This document shows, in pieces, positions 11,610-22,785 of a stretch of DNA of 64,000 bases. Made by a program: the position numbers and the translations under genes. The stretch covers positions 267,152,070 through 267,216,069 of the forward strand of contig NC_134397.1 in NCBI RefSeq assembly GCF_050003625.1. Direction: 5' to 3'. Below the pieces are notes generated by a model. That model saw nothing but the letters and a program-made list of their open reading frames with translations, was not told the origin of the DNA and did no database searches. Each line of letters opens with the position of its first letter. The stretch's first letter is position 1. This stretch comes from Haematobia irritans (Eukaryota > Arthropoda > Insecta > Diptera > Muscidae).

Positions 11610-11781
11610 GAAAAACTTTTAAGCTATGGAGCTATTATTTATGGCTGTGTTATTGAGTACAAGCAAATATTTTCTGACCTTGACTAGACTATGTTTAAAA
11701 TAAAGCAAAAAAACGGTTTTACGTTTGTTGTTTAATGCGCTCAATGGTTATGGAAGAAATGGCTTAAACGAAATGTTCCTA

Positions 11782-12348
11782 CACTGAAAAAAATATTGAC
11801 CTAATATGGAAGATCATGCAATTTAAATTTTAGGACTCGAAATTTAGGCAATGCTAAGGACAAGATTCTTCAAAATAATGAGATTTTAATTAAAGGAAAG
11901 TTTATAATCCTTGCTTCAATTTTTTTTCCATTAAATTTAGGACACAAATTTAGACATTTTCCGTCTCTCTGCTGAAGATGTAGATCTTTGAAGTAAGTAA
12001 ATATAGGCTAAGACTTATTTTAGGGATTTGCATCTTTGGTTTAAAGTTTTTATTTTTTTAGCGTTAAGAAAACAGTTTTTACTTTGAAGTACTTGGCATA
12101 ATTTGGATTTTGAAACTGGATTTTGTTTGTACAAGAATACCTTTATTAATATATCGCAAACAGAGAATAAAAATTCGATGAATGAGATCTGTATCCAATT
12201 TTAATTTTATCGATCCTAGATTTAAAGCCAAGGAGGTCCCTAAAAATGTCTTTCTTTTAAAGAAGCCGCATCTTTGGCTCGGAATCAATACCAAAATCCT
12301 TAAAGGAAGGTTAAAATCTTTGGATCCAAGTAAACTTTTTTTTGAGTG
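11782..12348. mobile_element. Diverged M1-type MITE (TA target site)
   Basis: Ends CACTGAAAAAAATATTG and AACTTTTTTTTGAGTG, flanked by TA (11780-11781, 12349-12350). It shares the internal 'tcggaatcaatacc' block with M1 but is about 90 bp shorter and otherwise diverged, so it is an older subfamily. Related remnants lie at about 32211-32460, 52681-52915 and 58440-58720. Confidence 0.65.
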
Positions 12349-12563
12349 TAGCAAGGTTAATGACCAAAAAATTAATAAAAAGCGTAAACTATTTCAAGGT
12401 ATTTGGGTTAAGAATCACCACATTGAAATCTAAATATGTAAGCACTGTGCTAACTTCGCATATTATACCCCCATAACCATTCTATGGTTGTTTGTCATTC
12501 CGTGTGTAACACATAGAAATATCGATTTCTGACTATATAATGTATGTTATCTATCGGCCGATA

Positions 12564-14379
12564 TTTTTATACCCTGCTCCACACTGTGGAACAGGGTATT
12601 ATAAGTTAGTGCATATGTTTGCAACACCCAGAAGGAGACGAGATAGACACATGGTGGCTTTGACAAAAATGCTCAGGGTGGGCTCCTGAGTCGATATAGC
12701 CATGTCCGTCTGTCCGTGAACACATTTTTGTAATCAAAGTCTAGGTCGCAGTTTTAGTCCAATCGACTTCAAATTTGGCACAAGTATGTGTTTTGGCTCA
12801 GAATAGATACCTATTGATTTTGGAAGAAATCGGTTCAGATTTAGATATAGCTCCCATATATATATTTCCCCGATATGGACTTATATAGCCCCAGAAGCCA
12901 GAGTTTTACACTAATTTGCTTAAAATTTTGCACAAGAAGAACAATTAGTACTATAGTCAAGTGTGCCAAATTTTATTGAAATCGGTTCAGATTTAGATAT
13001 AGCTGACATATATATCTTTCGCCCGATATGGACTAATACGGTCCCAGAAGCCAGAGTTTTACCCCAATTTGGTTGAAATTTTGCACAGGGAGTAGAATTA
13101 GCATTATAGCTATGCGTGCCAAATTTGGTTGAAATCGGCTCAGATTTAGATATAGCTCCCATATATAGCTTTCGCCCGATTTACACTCACATGAGCACAG
13201 AGGCCAATTTTTTGCTCCGATTTAGTTGAAATTTTGCACAGGGAGTAGAATTAGCATTGTAGCTATGCGTGCCAAATTTGGTTGAAATCGGTTCAGATTT
13301 AGATATATCTCCCATATATAGCTTTCGCCCGATTTACACTCATATGACCACAGAGGCCAATTTTTTGCTCCGATTTAGTTGAAATTTTGCACAGGGAGTA
13401 GAATTAGCATTGTAGCTATGCGTGCCAGATTTGGTTGAAATCGGTTCAGATTTAGATATATCTCCCATATATAGCTTTCGCCCGATTTACACTCATATGA
13501 CCACAGAGGCCAATTTTTAACTCCGCTTTTGTTGAAATTTTGCACAGGGAGTAGAATTAGCATTGTTGCTATGTGTGCCAAATTTGTTGAAATCGGTTCA
13601 GATTTAGATATAGCTCCCATATATAGCATTCGCCCGATTTACACTCACATGACCACAGAGGCCAATTTTTTGCTCCGATTTAGTTGACATTTTGCACAGG
13701 GAGTAGAATTAGCATTGTAGCTATGCGTGCCAGATTTGGTTGAAATCGGTTCAGATTTAGATATATCTCCCATATATAACTTTCGCCCGACTTACACTCA
13801 TATGACCACAGAGGCCAATTTTTAACTCCGCTTTAGTTGAAATTTTGCACAGGGAGTAGAATTAGCATTGTTGCTATGCGTGCCAAATTTTGTTGAAATC
13901 GGTTCAGATTTAGATATAGCTCCCATATATATGTTTTTCTGATTTCGTCGAAAATGGTCAAAATACCAACATTCTCCTTGTAAAATCGCCACTGCTTAGT
14001 CGAAAAGTTGTAAAAGTGACTCTAATTTTCCTAAACTTCTAATACATATATATCGAGCGATAAATCATAAATAAACTTTTTCGAAGTTTCTTTAAAAATG
14101 CTTCAGATTTAAACGTTTCCCATATTTTTTTTTACTAAAATTGTGTTCCACCCTAGTGCATTAGCCGACTTAAATTTTGAGTCTATAGATTTTGTAGAAG
14201 TCTATCAAATTCTGTCCAGATCGAGTGATATTTAATTGTATGTATTTGGGACAAACCTTTATAAATAGCCCCCAACACATTTGACGGATGTGATATGGTA
14301 TCGACAATTTAGATCTACAAAGTGATGCAGGGTATAATATAGTCGGCCCCGTCCGACTTTAGACTTTCCTTACTTGTTT
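12564..14379 (+). repeat. HINE-like repeat family A, copy 3 (longest array)
   Basis: Has the TATACCCTG..CAGGGTATTATAAG end, about eight internal monomers (12790-13940) and the unique 3' half ending in GTCGGCCCCGTCCGAC and TTTCCTTACTTGT. The middle monomers (13160-13900) are much more alike than in other copies, which indicates recent local expansion. No coding content. Confidence 0.7.
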
Positions 14380-14790
14380 CAGTATACAGTTGGTAGAATT
14401 CTACCAAAAATAGTATTTTTTTTTTCTTTGTTAAATCTCTATAGAAATAACATTTTGGAAAAAGTTTCTATAAACAAATTTTTTTGAGAAAGTTTTCTAT
14501 AGAAATCAAATTTTGATAATAAATTCTATAGAAATAAAATTTTGAGAAAAAACTTCCATAGAAATAACATTTTGAGAAAATTTTTTATAGCAAAAATATT
14601 TTAAAAAAAATCTATAGAAATACAATTTTGACAGAATTTTCTACAGAAATAAAATGTTGACCAAATTTTCTACAGGAATAAAGTTTTTACAAAAATTTCT
14701 AAGTAATCTTAAAATTTTGTTAGATTTTTTTTTGCCACTAGTGGTAACTGTTGTTACCACACATTGTTAAAGATCAAGCCTTGCCGGTTT
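14380..14790. repeat. Minisatellite E with terminal palindrome
   Basis: Begins with the perfect palindrome TTGGTAGAATTCTACCAA (14390-14407). Degenerate 'ttctatagaaataaaatttt' units follow, then 'ggtaactgttgttaccacac'. It is the paralogue of the arms of the large hairpin at 55754-56187. Confidence 0.65.
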
Positions 14791-15006
14791 CTAATTTCCT
14801 CCTCTTGAGCCACCAAAATGTAAAAATTATTACAAATTGTGTTGAGTGAAAATGTCCCTACATTGTGGCCCTACGTCCCCACAACCTACATATAGGTTTT
14901 TTCTAATATTCTAGCAACACTGGCTGTAGTTGATATTGCACCTACTGAGTTAGTATGCCACTAATATTGAGCCCATTATTAAAAAAGAAAAAATCGCTCA
15001 ATTAGT

Positions 15007-15552
15007 GTGGGTAATAAATCCAAATTTGTAAAAATCGAGCTAAATTCTTATGTAAGAGCTACAAGTACGTATAAATACGATCGGCTAGTACATAAATTTT
15101 TTCCCAACAGTGAGGCGTGGTGTTCACAGACCCCGGGGAATAAAAGATATATAGATTTCTATACTGATGGATCCAAATTGAATGGACAAGTGGGGTTTGG
15201 AGTATATTCTAAAGGTCTGGAAATTCGAATAACGAAAAGATTACCTAATCAATGTAGTGTTTTTCAGGCTGAAATATTGGCAATAAGAGAGATGGTGAAT
15301 TGGCTGAGAAGTAATGTTCCAACAAAAATTGACATTAATATATACTCAGACAGTCAACCTGCAAAAAAATCCTTGGACTCTGTGTTCCTTAACTTGAAAA
15401 CGGCCATTGACTGCCGCAAATCTCTCAACGAGAGGGCTGAGCAGTACAATATTCTCCTAATATGGGTGCCTGGCCATAGGAACATACCGGGGAACTGCGA
15501 ATTAGATGAGTTAGCAAGGCTAGGAACTACCTTACATATTCCAGGGGAACTA
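15007..15552 (+). pseudogene. Non-LTR retrotransposon RNase H fragment
   Basis: Open reading frame with no proper start that encodes an RNase HI domain of the kind at the C-terminus of I/R1-type non-LTR polyproteins. Seen in order: YTDGSK (first Asp), FQAEILAI (Glu), IYSDSQPAKKSL (second Asp) and WVPGHRNIPGNCELDELA (His and last Asp). The catalytic residues are present, but the reverse transcriptase part is absent upstream and the frame is cut at 15553 by an M2 MITE flanked by TA. The element's C-terminus resumes at 16377. A shorter inverted paralogue lies at 55440-55753. Not functional as it stands. Confidence 0.8.
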
Positions 15553-16374
15553 CACCCTAAAAAAAAATCGCTTCTTTAACATATGTTCCAAACATATATT
15601 GCAGGAAGCACATATATTATTGGATACTGCCGAAACAGTAATATGTTTGTTTTATGTGAACATATTATATGTTTGGAAACATTTTGAGCCCAAAATTATT
15701 ATATGCTTGGAAGAATTTTTCCCAAAGACGTGGTTAGCATGTCTGCCTTGCATGCAAAGGGTCGTGGGTTCAATCCTGCTCCGACCGAACACTTTTTTTT
15801 TTTAATTTACACATTTATATTTATACTATATTAAATTTTTATTTTCCTCCTTATTTCATTTTACTGTCCCAACTCTAAAAAGAGTATAGTGCCCTTTCGT
15901 TATTTTTATGTAGACCTCTGATTTCTTTTAACGAACCAAGAAAAAAATTGTGCCCATAATGATAAGCAAAACACATGTCCACACATACATAAAATGCTGC
16001 TCTCAAGGCGAAAACATATGCTGTTTGTTTTTCAAATGTCTATTCTCTTGGTTCCGAATGTCTATTCTCTTTATTCAAATTAAATAATATTTAGACTTTA
16101 GCATATCAAATTTTTGGCCTTATCATAAAACCGTTTTCCGAAACAACGAAATTTGTAAATTTATATATGTTTGCATTCACACAAATGATTTTGTATGAAA
16201 CATTCATGCCCCAAACATAATATATTCTAACATATTAACATAGACGTCCCAAACATTTAGTGTTAGTTTAGGAACATTACATGTTTGCACATAAATATAT
16301 TGTGTTTTAAAATTGTGCCCGAAACACATTTTGTTTATATCGGAACATATGAAAAACATATTTTTCTAAGAGTG
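15553..16374. mobile_element. MITE M2 copy inside RNase H gene
   Basis: Ends CACCCTAAAAAAAAATCGCT and TTTTTCTAAGAGTG, flanked by TA (15551-15552, 16375-16376). A tRNA-like piece at about 15727-15790 includes 'tggttagcatgtctgcc' and a B-box-like GGTTCAATCCT. The interior (15860-16120) is shared with 30600-30750, 40089-40300 and 52950-53170. Confidence 0.75.
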
Positions 16375-16376
16375 TA

Positions 16377-16812
16377 GATCTGTTGGTATGCCTCTGGCCA
16401 CCTGCAAGCTCTTACTGCGTGAGAAGGCTGTTATGATGGCCAATATTGCAAGGGTTGTAACGACACCAAGCAAATATGGCCCCATTTAAACTTAAACCGC
16501 ACACTAGATATGCTAGTGTTCTCGAGACGTCAGATATCACTCCTGATATCTGCTATAACGGTTCGCTGCCTGATAGGCGATTTTGCAAAAACTATTAGCG
16601 CGAAGTATAATGACTATTGTATTAGCTGCCATGATGTGGAGGAAAAGGAATCAATTAAACACCTCTTGTGTGAGTGTCCTGCTTTTTGTGTAAGGCGTAA
16701 GCGAATTTTAGGAGCATATAGCTTTAGATTACTGGCGGACCTGGAAAACGTTAATTTAAGCAGTTTGTTAATGTTTTTGGAGCAATCTGGTTGGTTCAAC
16801 AAAAGTAAATAA
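16377..16812 (+). pseudogene. Non-LTR retrotransposon C-terminal fragment
   Basis: Continuation of the RNase H fragment across the MITE. The frame open from 16510 holds a Cys-His motif (CISCHDVEE.. then HLLCECPAF) typical of the C-terminus of I/R1-type non-LTR proteins, and ends SGWFNKSK before a stop at 16810-16812. Upstream (16377-16509) the frame is broken. A SINE-like 3' tail (16866-16948, 'tgaatagtctaagtgagcct' and cctaacct) follows. Confidence 0.7.
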
Positions 16813-16954
16813 TAGAGAAGGTTCAGTGGTTAAGACTAGAAGTGCCCATATGTAATAGGTACTTTTAGTTAAATGTGGTATCACAATGAACTGAATAGTC
16901 TAAGTGAGCCTGAAATTTAATCGGGCAGCCACTTAACCTAACTTAACCTAACCT

Positions 16955-17210
16955 AGTACATCAAAATTTGAAATTTGAGTAACATTGGTTAATAAATAAG
17001 AGTATTATGGCCAAATTTGGGAAAATCGAGCGATGCATATATATGGAAGCTATATGTAAATCTGAACCAATTTGCATATTATTTTGCGGGTTTGATTAAT
17101 ACCACAAAAGGTTACCTTGTGCAAAATTTGAGTAAGATCAGTTAAGAAATGAGGCCTCTAAGGTTGCTAGGGGCAAATTTTTCAAAATCGGGCGATGCAT
17201 ATATGGGAGT
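16955..17210 (-). repeat. HINE-like family C (reverse), first segment
   Basis: Monomers with 'gccaaatttgggaaaatcg' and 'gatgcatatatatggaagct'. The reverse complement of this segment is found at 55170-55440. The element continues after the hAT insertion at 18815. Confidence 0.6.
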
Positions 17211-17712
17211 CATAAGCGTAGGAAGGCCTCTGGGGAGGGGGCTTAGATCCCCCGGAAAAAAATTAGCCCCCCCCAGAATTTGAAAACCTATTTACGATTT
17301 TACATTTTTATAAAAATTAAACAAGTATATACAACCGCACAAAGTTCCGCTAAAGACTTTCATGCACAATCGAATTACTTGGGTTGTGGTAGCAGTTGCC
17401 GATGGCAATGTTTGAAGTCTGATATTTATGAAATAGAGCTGTGATTGAACTTATGGTTTAGTTGAATAACTAACAGCCTGTTTCTGTATGTCGTACGAGT
17501 TCAATCGATCGACTAAAATGCATAGAAACAGCTGTTTTTTGGTTATAAATTCAGCTGTTTGTTTCCATTTTAGTCAATCCACAGAGCTCATTCGACATAC
17601 ATCAACAGACTGTAAAGCTCCTTTATTATATTGTTAGTCTGGTTTAGTCATCTTAATTAAAAAATAGTAATTGGTATTAAAACTATTCTTTCATAAATTA
17701 ATATCTTAATAA

Positions 17713-18323
17713 TGCTGCAAAAAAGCGTCGCCAAAAAAGAAGTGAAAATGTTCTTTTTGGGTCCGGAAGTGGTGCAAAATCGGCGGAGAAGCGATGAATG
17801 TAATTGGAACTCGCCATAGAACGAATGTCCACCGTTTCAACAGCCATTGCAATAAATTTGCATCACTTCTTACGGTGTGATCCATATCGTTGAGTAATAT
17901 TTTCCCAAATAAATAATTTTTATTTATTCGTTTTTATTTGATTTTTGGTCAACCTTTTGTTAGAATTATATAAATTTTAAAGACCTCGAGCTTCAAGAAA
18001 TATTAATTTATAATAATTTTTATATTTTTTATGATTTTTAATGCATTCTAACGCTTGTTTGAATATTTTCAAAAATTATCGATTTTTCTATAATGGATTT
18101 AGCATTTTTGTGGCAAAATTTGAATAATTTTTACCATTTTATTTATTCTTACTCTTTTTTAAACTATTTAAAAAAAGAAAACAAAAATTACGCATTAAAA
18201 TATGAAAAAAAATTTAAGTAAAAAACTTCCTGTGTAGTTAATGTAATTAACTTCTTTGTGAGGACATTTTTGGAAGTGCTTTTAAAGTTGTGCCTTTAAA
18301 ACAAATCCCAATTTTTTTTTCTG
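17713..18323 (-). mobile_element. MITE M4 inside hAT copy 1
   Basis: Reverse M4 copy: 'aaaaaagcgtcgccaaaaaa', 'ggtccggaagtggtgcaaaa', and at the far end 'ggaagtgcttttaaagttg' followed by a decayed CTGGG end. The interior is diverged and partly replaced by AT-rich sequence. Confidence 0.55.
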
Positions 18324-18422
18324 GGAAAAATGTGGAACTACTTTTAGTTGCTTTATTCTATATTATTTTGAAGTCTATTTTTGTATTCTTTTTTATGAAA
18401 GACAACAATAATTGAACCTATA

Positions 18423-18768
18423 GGTTAGGTTAGGCGTAGTGGCAGCCCGATATTTCAGGCTCACTTAGACTATTCAGTCCATTGTGATACCACAGTGGTG
18501 AACTTCTCTCTTATCATTGAGTGCTGCCCGATTCCATGTTAAGGGTGATAAGGGACCTCCTTTTTATAGCCGTGTCCGAACGGCGTTACACATTGCAGTG
18601 AAACCACTTAGAGAAGCTTTGAAACACTCAGAAATGTCACCAGCATTACTGAGAGGGGATAATCTACCGCTGAAAAACTTTTTTGGTGTTTTGGTCGAAA
18701 CTGGGTTTGAACCCACGACCCTGTGTATGCAAGGCGGGCATGCTAACCATTGCACCACGGTGGCTCCC
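18423..18768 (-). mobile_element. tRNA-derived SINE copy (13-bp duplication)
   Basis: 346 bp, antisense to the window. Flanked by AATTGAACCTATA (18410-18422, 18769-18781). Read on the minus strand it starts GGGAGCCACCGTGGTGCAAT, with a tRNA-like A box, a slightly mutated B box, a unique body and a short CCTAACC tail. Confidence 0.85.
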
Positions 18769-18814
18769 AATTGAACCTATAAGTTCAGTCTATAAATTTT
18801 TAGCTACGCTAATG

Positions 18815-19830
<1,016 letters not shown>

Positions 19831-20407
19831 CCCAGCAAAAAAATTTGGAAGTTCTTCCGAAGGCACAACTTTAAAAGCACTTCCAGAGAATGCACTCCCA
19901 ATGATGTTCTTTATTTTAATTATCCAGGAAGTTATTTTCATTAAAATTTTTATAACATGCTTTTTTCATATTTTTAATGGGTAATTTTAACTTTTTTTGT
20001 TTCAAATAGGTTAAAAGCAGAGGAAGAATTCATAAAATGGTACAAATCATTAAAATTTTGTTGAAAAAAATTCTAAATCCAATCTGAAAAAATTGTGAAT
20101 TTTTGAAAATATTTGACGTCAAACGTTTCAGACAAACGTTAGGATCCATTAAAAATTATAAAAAAATTATAAAAATTATTTATTTGACAAAATATCACAG
20201 AATTTGTTAATTTACATCCAAAACATGGAATTCGGATCACACCTAAAGAAGTGATGCAAATTCAGAGCAACGGCTGTTGAAATGGAGGACTTTCGTCCTA
20301 TGACAAGCCCATGTTAAATTAATCGCTTCTGCGTCAAGTTTGCACCACTTCCGGATCCAAAAAAAAACATTATCCTTACATTTTGGCGACGCTTTTTTTT
20401 TGCTGGG
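19831..20407. mobile_element. MITE M4 copy (CCCAGCAAAAAA ends)
   Basis: 577 bp with perfect terminal CCCAGCAAAAAA and TTTTTTTTGCTGGG, flanked by TT on both sides. Comparison with the unoccupied paralogue near 54300 supports a 2-bp target duplication. No coding capacity. Confidence 0.8.
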
Positions 20408-20446
20408 TTATTATACCCTGACCACTATGGTTTAGGGTATAAAAAT
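20408..20446 (-). repeat. Terminal hairpin of family C
   Basis: TTATACCCTGACCACTATGG followed by TTTAGGGTATAAAAA. The arms TATACCC/GGGTATA can pair. The same hairpin in the other orientation opens the copy at 54263. Confidence 0.6.
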
Positions 20447-20533
20447 TATTATTTGAAAAATAAATGTAATTTTTTGCTTCAATATTAAAAACAATTATTT
20501 ATATTTGAAATAATATTTTTTTTTCATCTACAC

Positions 20534-21295
20534 CTATTGCTTTAGGGCACTTCGAATAAATTTAGCCACGGAACGTGTAGATGTATAAACTCCAGGGTAT
20601 TCACTACGGGCACAGCCAATACCAAATGAAACTATACCACATAAACGTCCATTACAAACAGCAGGACCACCAGAATCACCCGTGCAAGCATCCTTGCCTA
20701 GTCCTGCGGCACAAAACATGGTCCTCGTTAAACTCAATATGGTCATATAACGAATGGCACATCTCTGCCTACTCACAATGGGGACTGTTACCGTTCTCAA
20801 TTGCTTCGAAAGTCCTGAACTATTCTCACTCGGAAGACCCCAGCCAGAGACACGTAAAGTTGTTCCCGTCGTCAGTCGTTGGGTATTCAAAGGTATTGTG
20901 GCAATATTCTTTCCACTCATTCTAGAGGAAAGTTTTATCACAGCAATATCCTTATTAAAGGTTTTTGAGGAATAACCTCTAGGTCGAATAACTTTGCTTG
21001 CGGAACGTCTAACACCAGCCTGATTAATGCCAGTAGCTCCACCAACAACTGACAATTGATTAGCTGTAACTCCTTGCATACAGTGGGCAGCGGTCACCAC
21101 GAAACGAGGTGCTATCAAAGCTCCTCCACAAAGAAATCGATTATTCTGTCGTAGCTGAACCACATACGGAACTTGAGAGATTCTCGTTCCAGTCCCTCCT
21201 ACAATGCGAGCAGCTTTCTTCCTTCGTTTACAAAAGCCCTCAGTAGATATATGTAAGACCAATACAAGGAACAGTGCGAATTTTATACAATTCAT
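20534..21295 (-). CDS. Trypsin-like S1A serine protease 3 (secreted zymogen)
   Basis: Single exon, 253 residues. Signal peptide about 1-22, then a basic pro-peptide (KRRKKAAR) ending at Arg30, and IVGG at 31-34. The basic stretch offers several possible processing sites. Triad His71 (TAAHC), Asp116 (KDIAVIKL), Ser208 (GDSGGP); Asp202 is position 189, so Lys/Arg specificity is expected. The 214-216 segment is SFG, and Gly is kept at 216 and 226. It has the same Cys pair (PAVCNGRLCG) as protease 2, its nearest relative here. The next gene, protease 4, is only 1.5 kb upstream on the same strand, with one MITE and an old repeat between. Promoter elements are unusually clear. Likely an active secreted protease; the substrate is unknown. 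Confidence 0.95.
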   Translation of the reverse strand: MNCIKFALFLVLVLHISTEGFCKRRKKAARIVGGTGTRISQVPYVVQLRQNNRFLCGGALIAPRFVVTAAHCMQGVTANQLSVVGGATGINQAGVRRSASKVIRPRGYSSKTFNKDIAVIKLSSRMSGKNIATIPLNTQRLTTGTTLRVSGWGLPSENSSGLSKQLRTVTVPIVSRQRCAIRYMTILSLTRTMFCAAGLGKDACTGDSGGPAVCNGRLCGIVSFGIGCARSEYPGVYTSTRSVAKFIRSALKQ

Positions 21296-21332
21296 GGTAA
21301 ATATAGTCTTTGTAGTTTGTCACCTTAAAATA

Positions 21333-21372
21333 AACTGATTCTATTATTTTCATATTTCGCAGTATTATAAGC
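21333..21372 (-). promoter_or_regulatory. Core promoter of protease 3 (TATA, TCAGTT initiator)
   Basis: Minus-strand TATAATA (21363-21369) lies 33 bases before a perfect arthropod initiator TCAGTT (21333-21338, A at 21336), predicting a 5' UTR of 40 bases. The block GCTTATAATACTGCGAA (21356-21372) nearly repeats at protease 4. Confidence 0.75.
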
Positions 21373-21583
21373 TAAAAAAAAAACTTAAGAATATTTGTAT
21401 TTACGCAAGTTTTTAATACAAATATCTATGAAATTTCTTAAGGTAGCAAATAAACGAGAACTTATGCAGTTTCGTTTTTTTAATGCCACATCAAATATTA
21501 ATAATGACTTTTAAATTGAAATAACCGACTATAATGTACCATCAAAAAAGTTTTTTAAGGTACTTATAAATAAAAACGTCGTG

Positions 21584-22251
21584 CACTGAAAAAAACGCAT
21601 GTCCGGATCCAAAGATTTTATCTTTACTTGAACAATTTTGGTATTAATTACGAGCCAAAGAAGCGGAGAATACAACTAAGGATACTTTTAAGACACAATT
21701 CTCTTTTAAATTTGGGGTTTGTGTACTTGCTTCTAGGAAGCAAATTTTAATTTTTCGTTTTTTCAGTTTTGTTTCTTAATATGCTATCAAAGTCCTTTAA
21801 AAACAAATTAACGACAACTTTATTTTCCAAATTCAGACTCGACTTCCATTAGAAAATATGTTATGTTTCAAGTAAAAAAGTCTTTAAAATAAAGTTTTGA
21901 AAAACATGTCCTATATTTGAAGGATTTTTTGCTTTGTAGTCAAGATGCAAAAAGACAACAAATTTAAAGACAATTCCATTAATTTTAAAGAATTTTTCTG
22001 AATTATTAAAGTCAAATTGACCTTAGCCCAAAAATGTTTTCTTTCGTGTTATGATACCCATTTTTAAGTCAAATCATAAGGACAATACGACTTCATTAAT
22101 TATAAGGACAATACGACTTCATTAAAAAGTTTATCGACTTTTGGACAAGGAAAAAGTCTTTATATTAGAGAAATGCGTCTTCTATGCTAAGCAAAATTTG
22201 CGTTTGTATTTTAAGAACATAAAATCTTTGACCTCACGATTTTTTTCAGTG
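21584..22251 (+). mobile_element. MITE M1 copy upstream of protease 3
   Basis: 668 bp, ends CACTGAAAAAAACGCATG and TTTTTTCAGTG, with TA on the right and TG (probably mutated TA) on the left. It contains 'gagccaaagaagcggagaat'. It carries an extra local duplication, 'ataaggacaatacgacttca', near 22080-22130. It sits about 290 bases upstream of the ATG of protease 3. Confidence 0.8.
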
Positions 22252-22710
22252 TACAAAGCAGAAGTCCCCCTCCTCGACCAAATTTCGAAAAGTAAAGAAG
22301 CGGATCTTTTGCAAGAGGCCACCCCAACCTTCCCTTCAAGTAAATCAAAGAACTTTTAGCCACTTTGCAAAAAGTCTGACAAGGGTAAATATGAAAAATT
22401 CATGTACCCCATATTATTTTCATAGTCTTCTCCCGCGTACTCTGTAAATTTCAAGTAAATCGGTGAAGCTTTGTTTTTTTGTTGGTGTACTTAAAAAAAG
22501 TAGACCAAATTTCTAAACATAAAGAAATGGTTCGTTGTCTAGAGGCCACTGCCACTCTATCTACAAGCATAATGCGGTACCCTATGTTTCACCACTTATC
22601 ACCCTCTGTGTTCTCAGAAAATTTCAAATTGGTTCAGTCGTTTCCGGGCTTACCCGGAACATACAAATAAATAAATATAGTTCGGATTTTATATATATAC
22701 ATATATAGCG
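22252..22710 (+). repeat. Old dispersed repeat (family R)
   Basis: Fragments with 'aaatttcaaattggttcagt', 'acccggaacatacaaataaa' and a 'tttatatatatacatatata' end. The same family, longer, lies at 41116-43018, and a piece lies at 37340-37830. The ending resembles that of RTE-type or related dispersed repeats; the class is uncertain. Confidence 0.45.
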
Positions 22711-22721
22711 AATTAAAAATA

Positions 22722-22740
22722 TTTATTTGTAAATTTTATT
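22722..22740 (-). terminator. Polyadenylation signals of protease 4
   Basis: Two AATAAA signals on the minus strand (plus TTTATT at 22735-22740 and 22722-22727), 45-65 bases past the stop codon of protease 4. Confidence 0.55.
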
Positions 22741-22785
22741 ATTATGGTTTCATATCTAAATAAAATAAATTTTAAATCAATTATC

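Larger units (their letters stand above)
17211..18814 (-). mobile_element. hAT-like non-autonomous element, copy 1
   Basis: Ends CATAAGCGTAGGAAGGCC and TTAGCTACGCTAATG form imperfect inverted repeats (CATWAGCGTAG). An exact 8-bp duplication ATGGGAGT flanks it (17203-17210, 18815-18822), diagnostic of hAT-type insertion. It carries G/C runs just inside both ends, an embedded M4 MITE (about 17713-18323) and a SINE (18423-18768). No transposase is seen. The empty site is visible in the paralogue near 55165. Confidence 0.75.

Noticed and set aside
20581..20975. Plus-strand frames opposite protease 3 (and similar ones opposite proteases 1, 2, 5)
   Set aside because: Shadow frames antisense to clear coding sequence, with no domain content.
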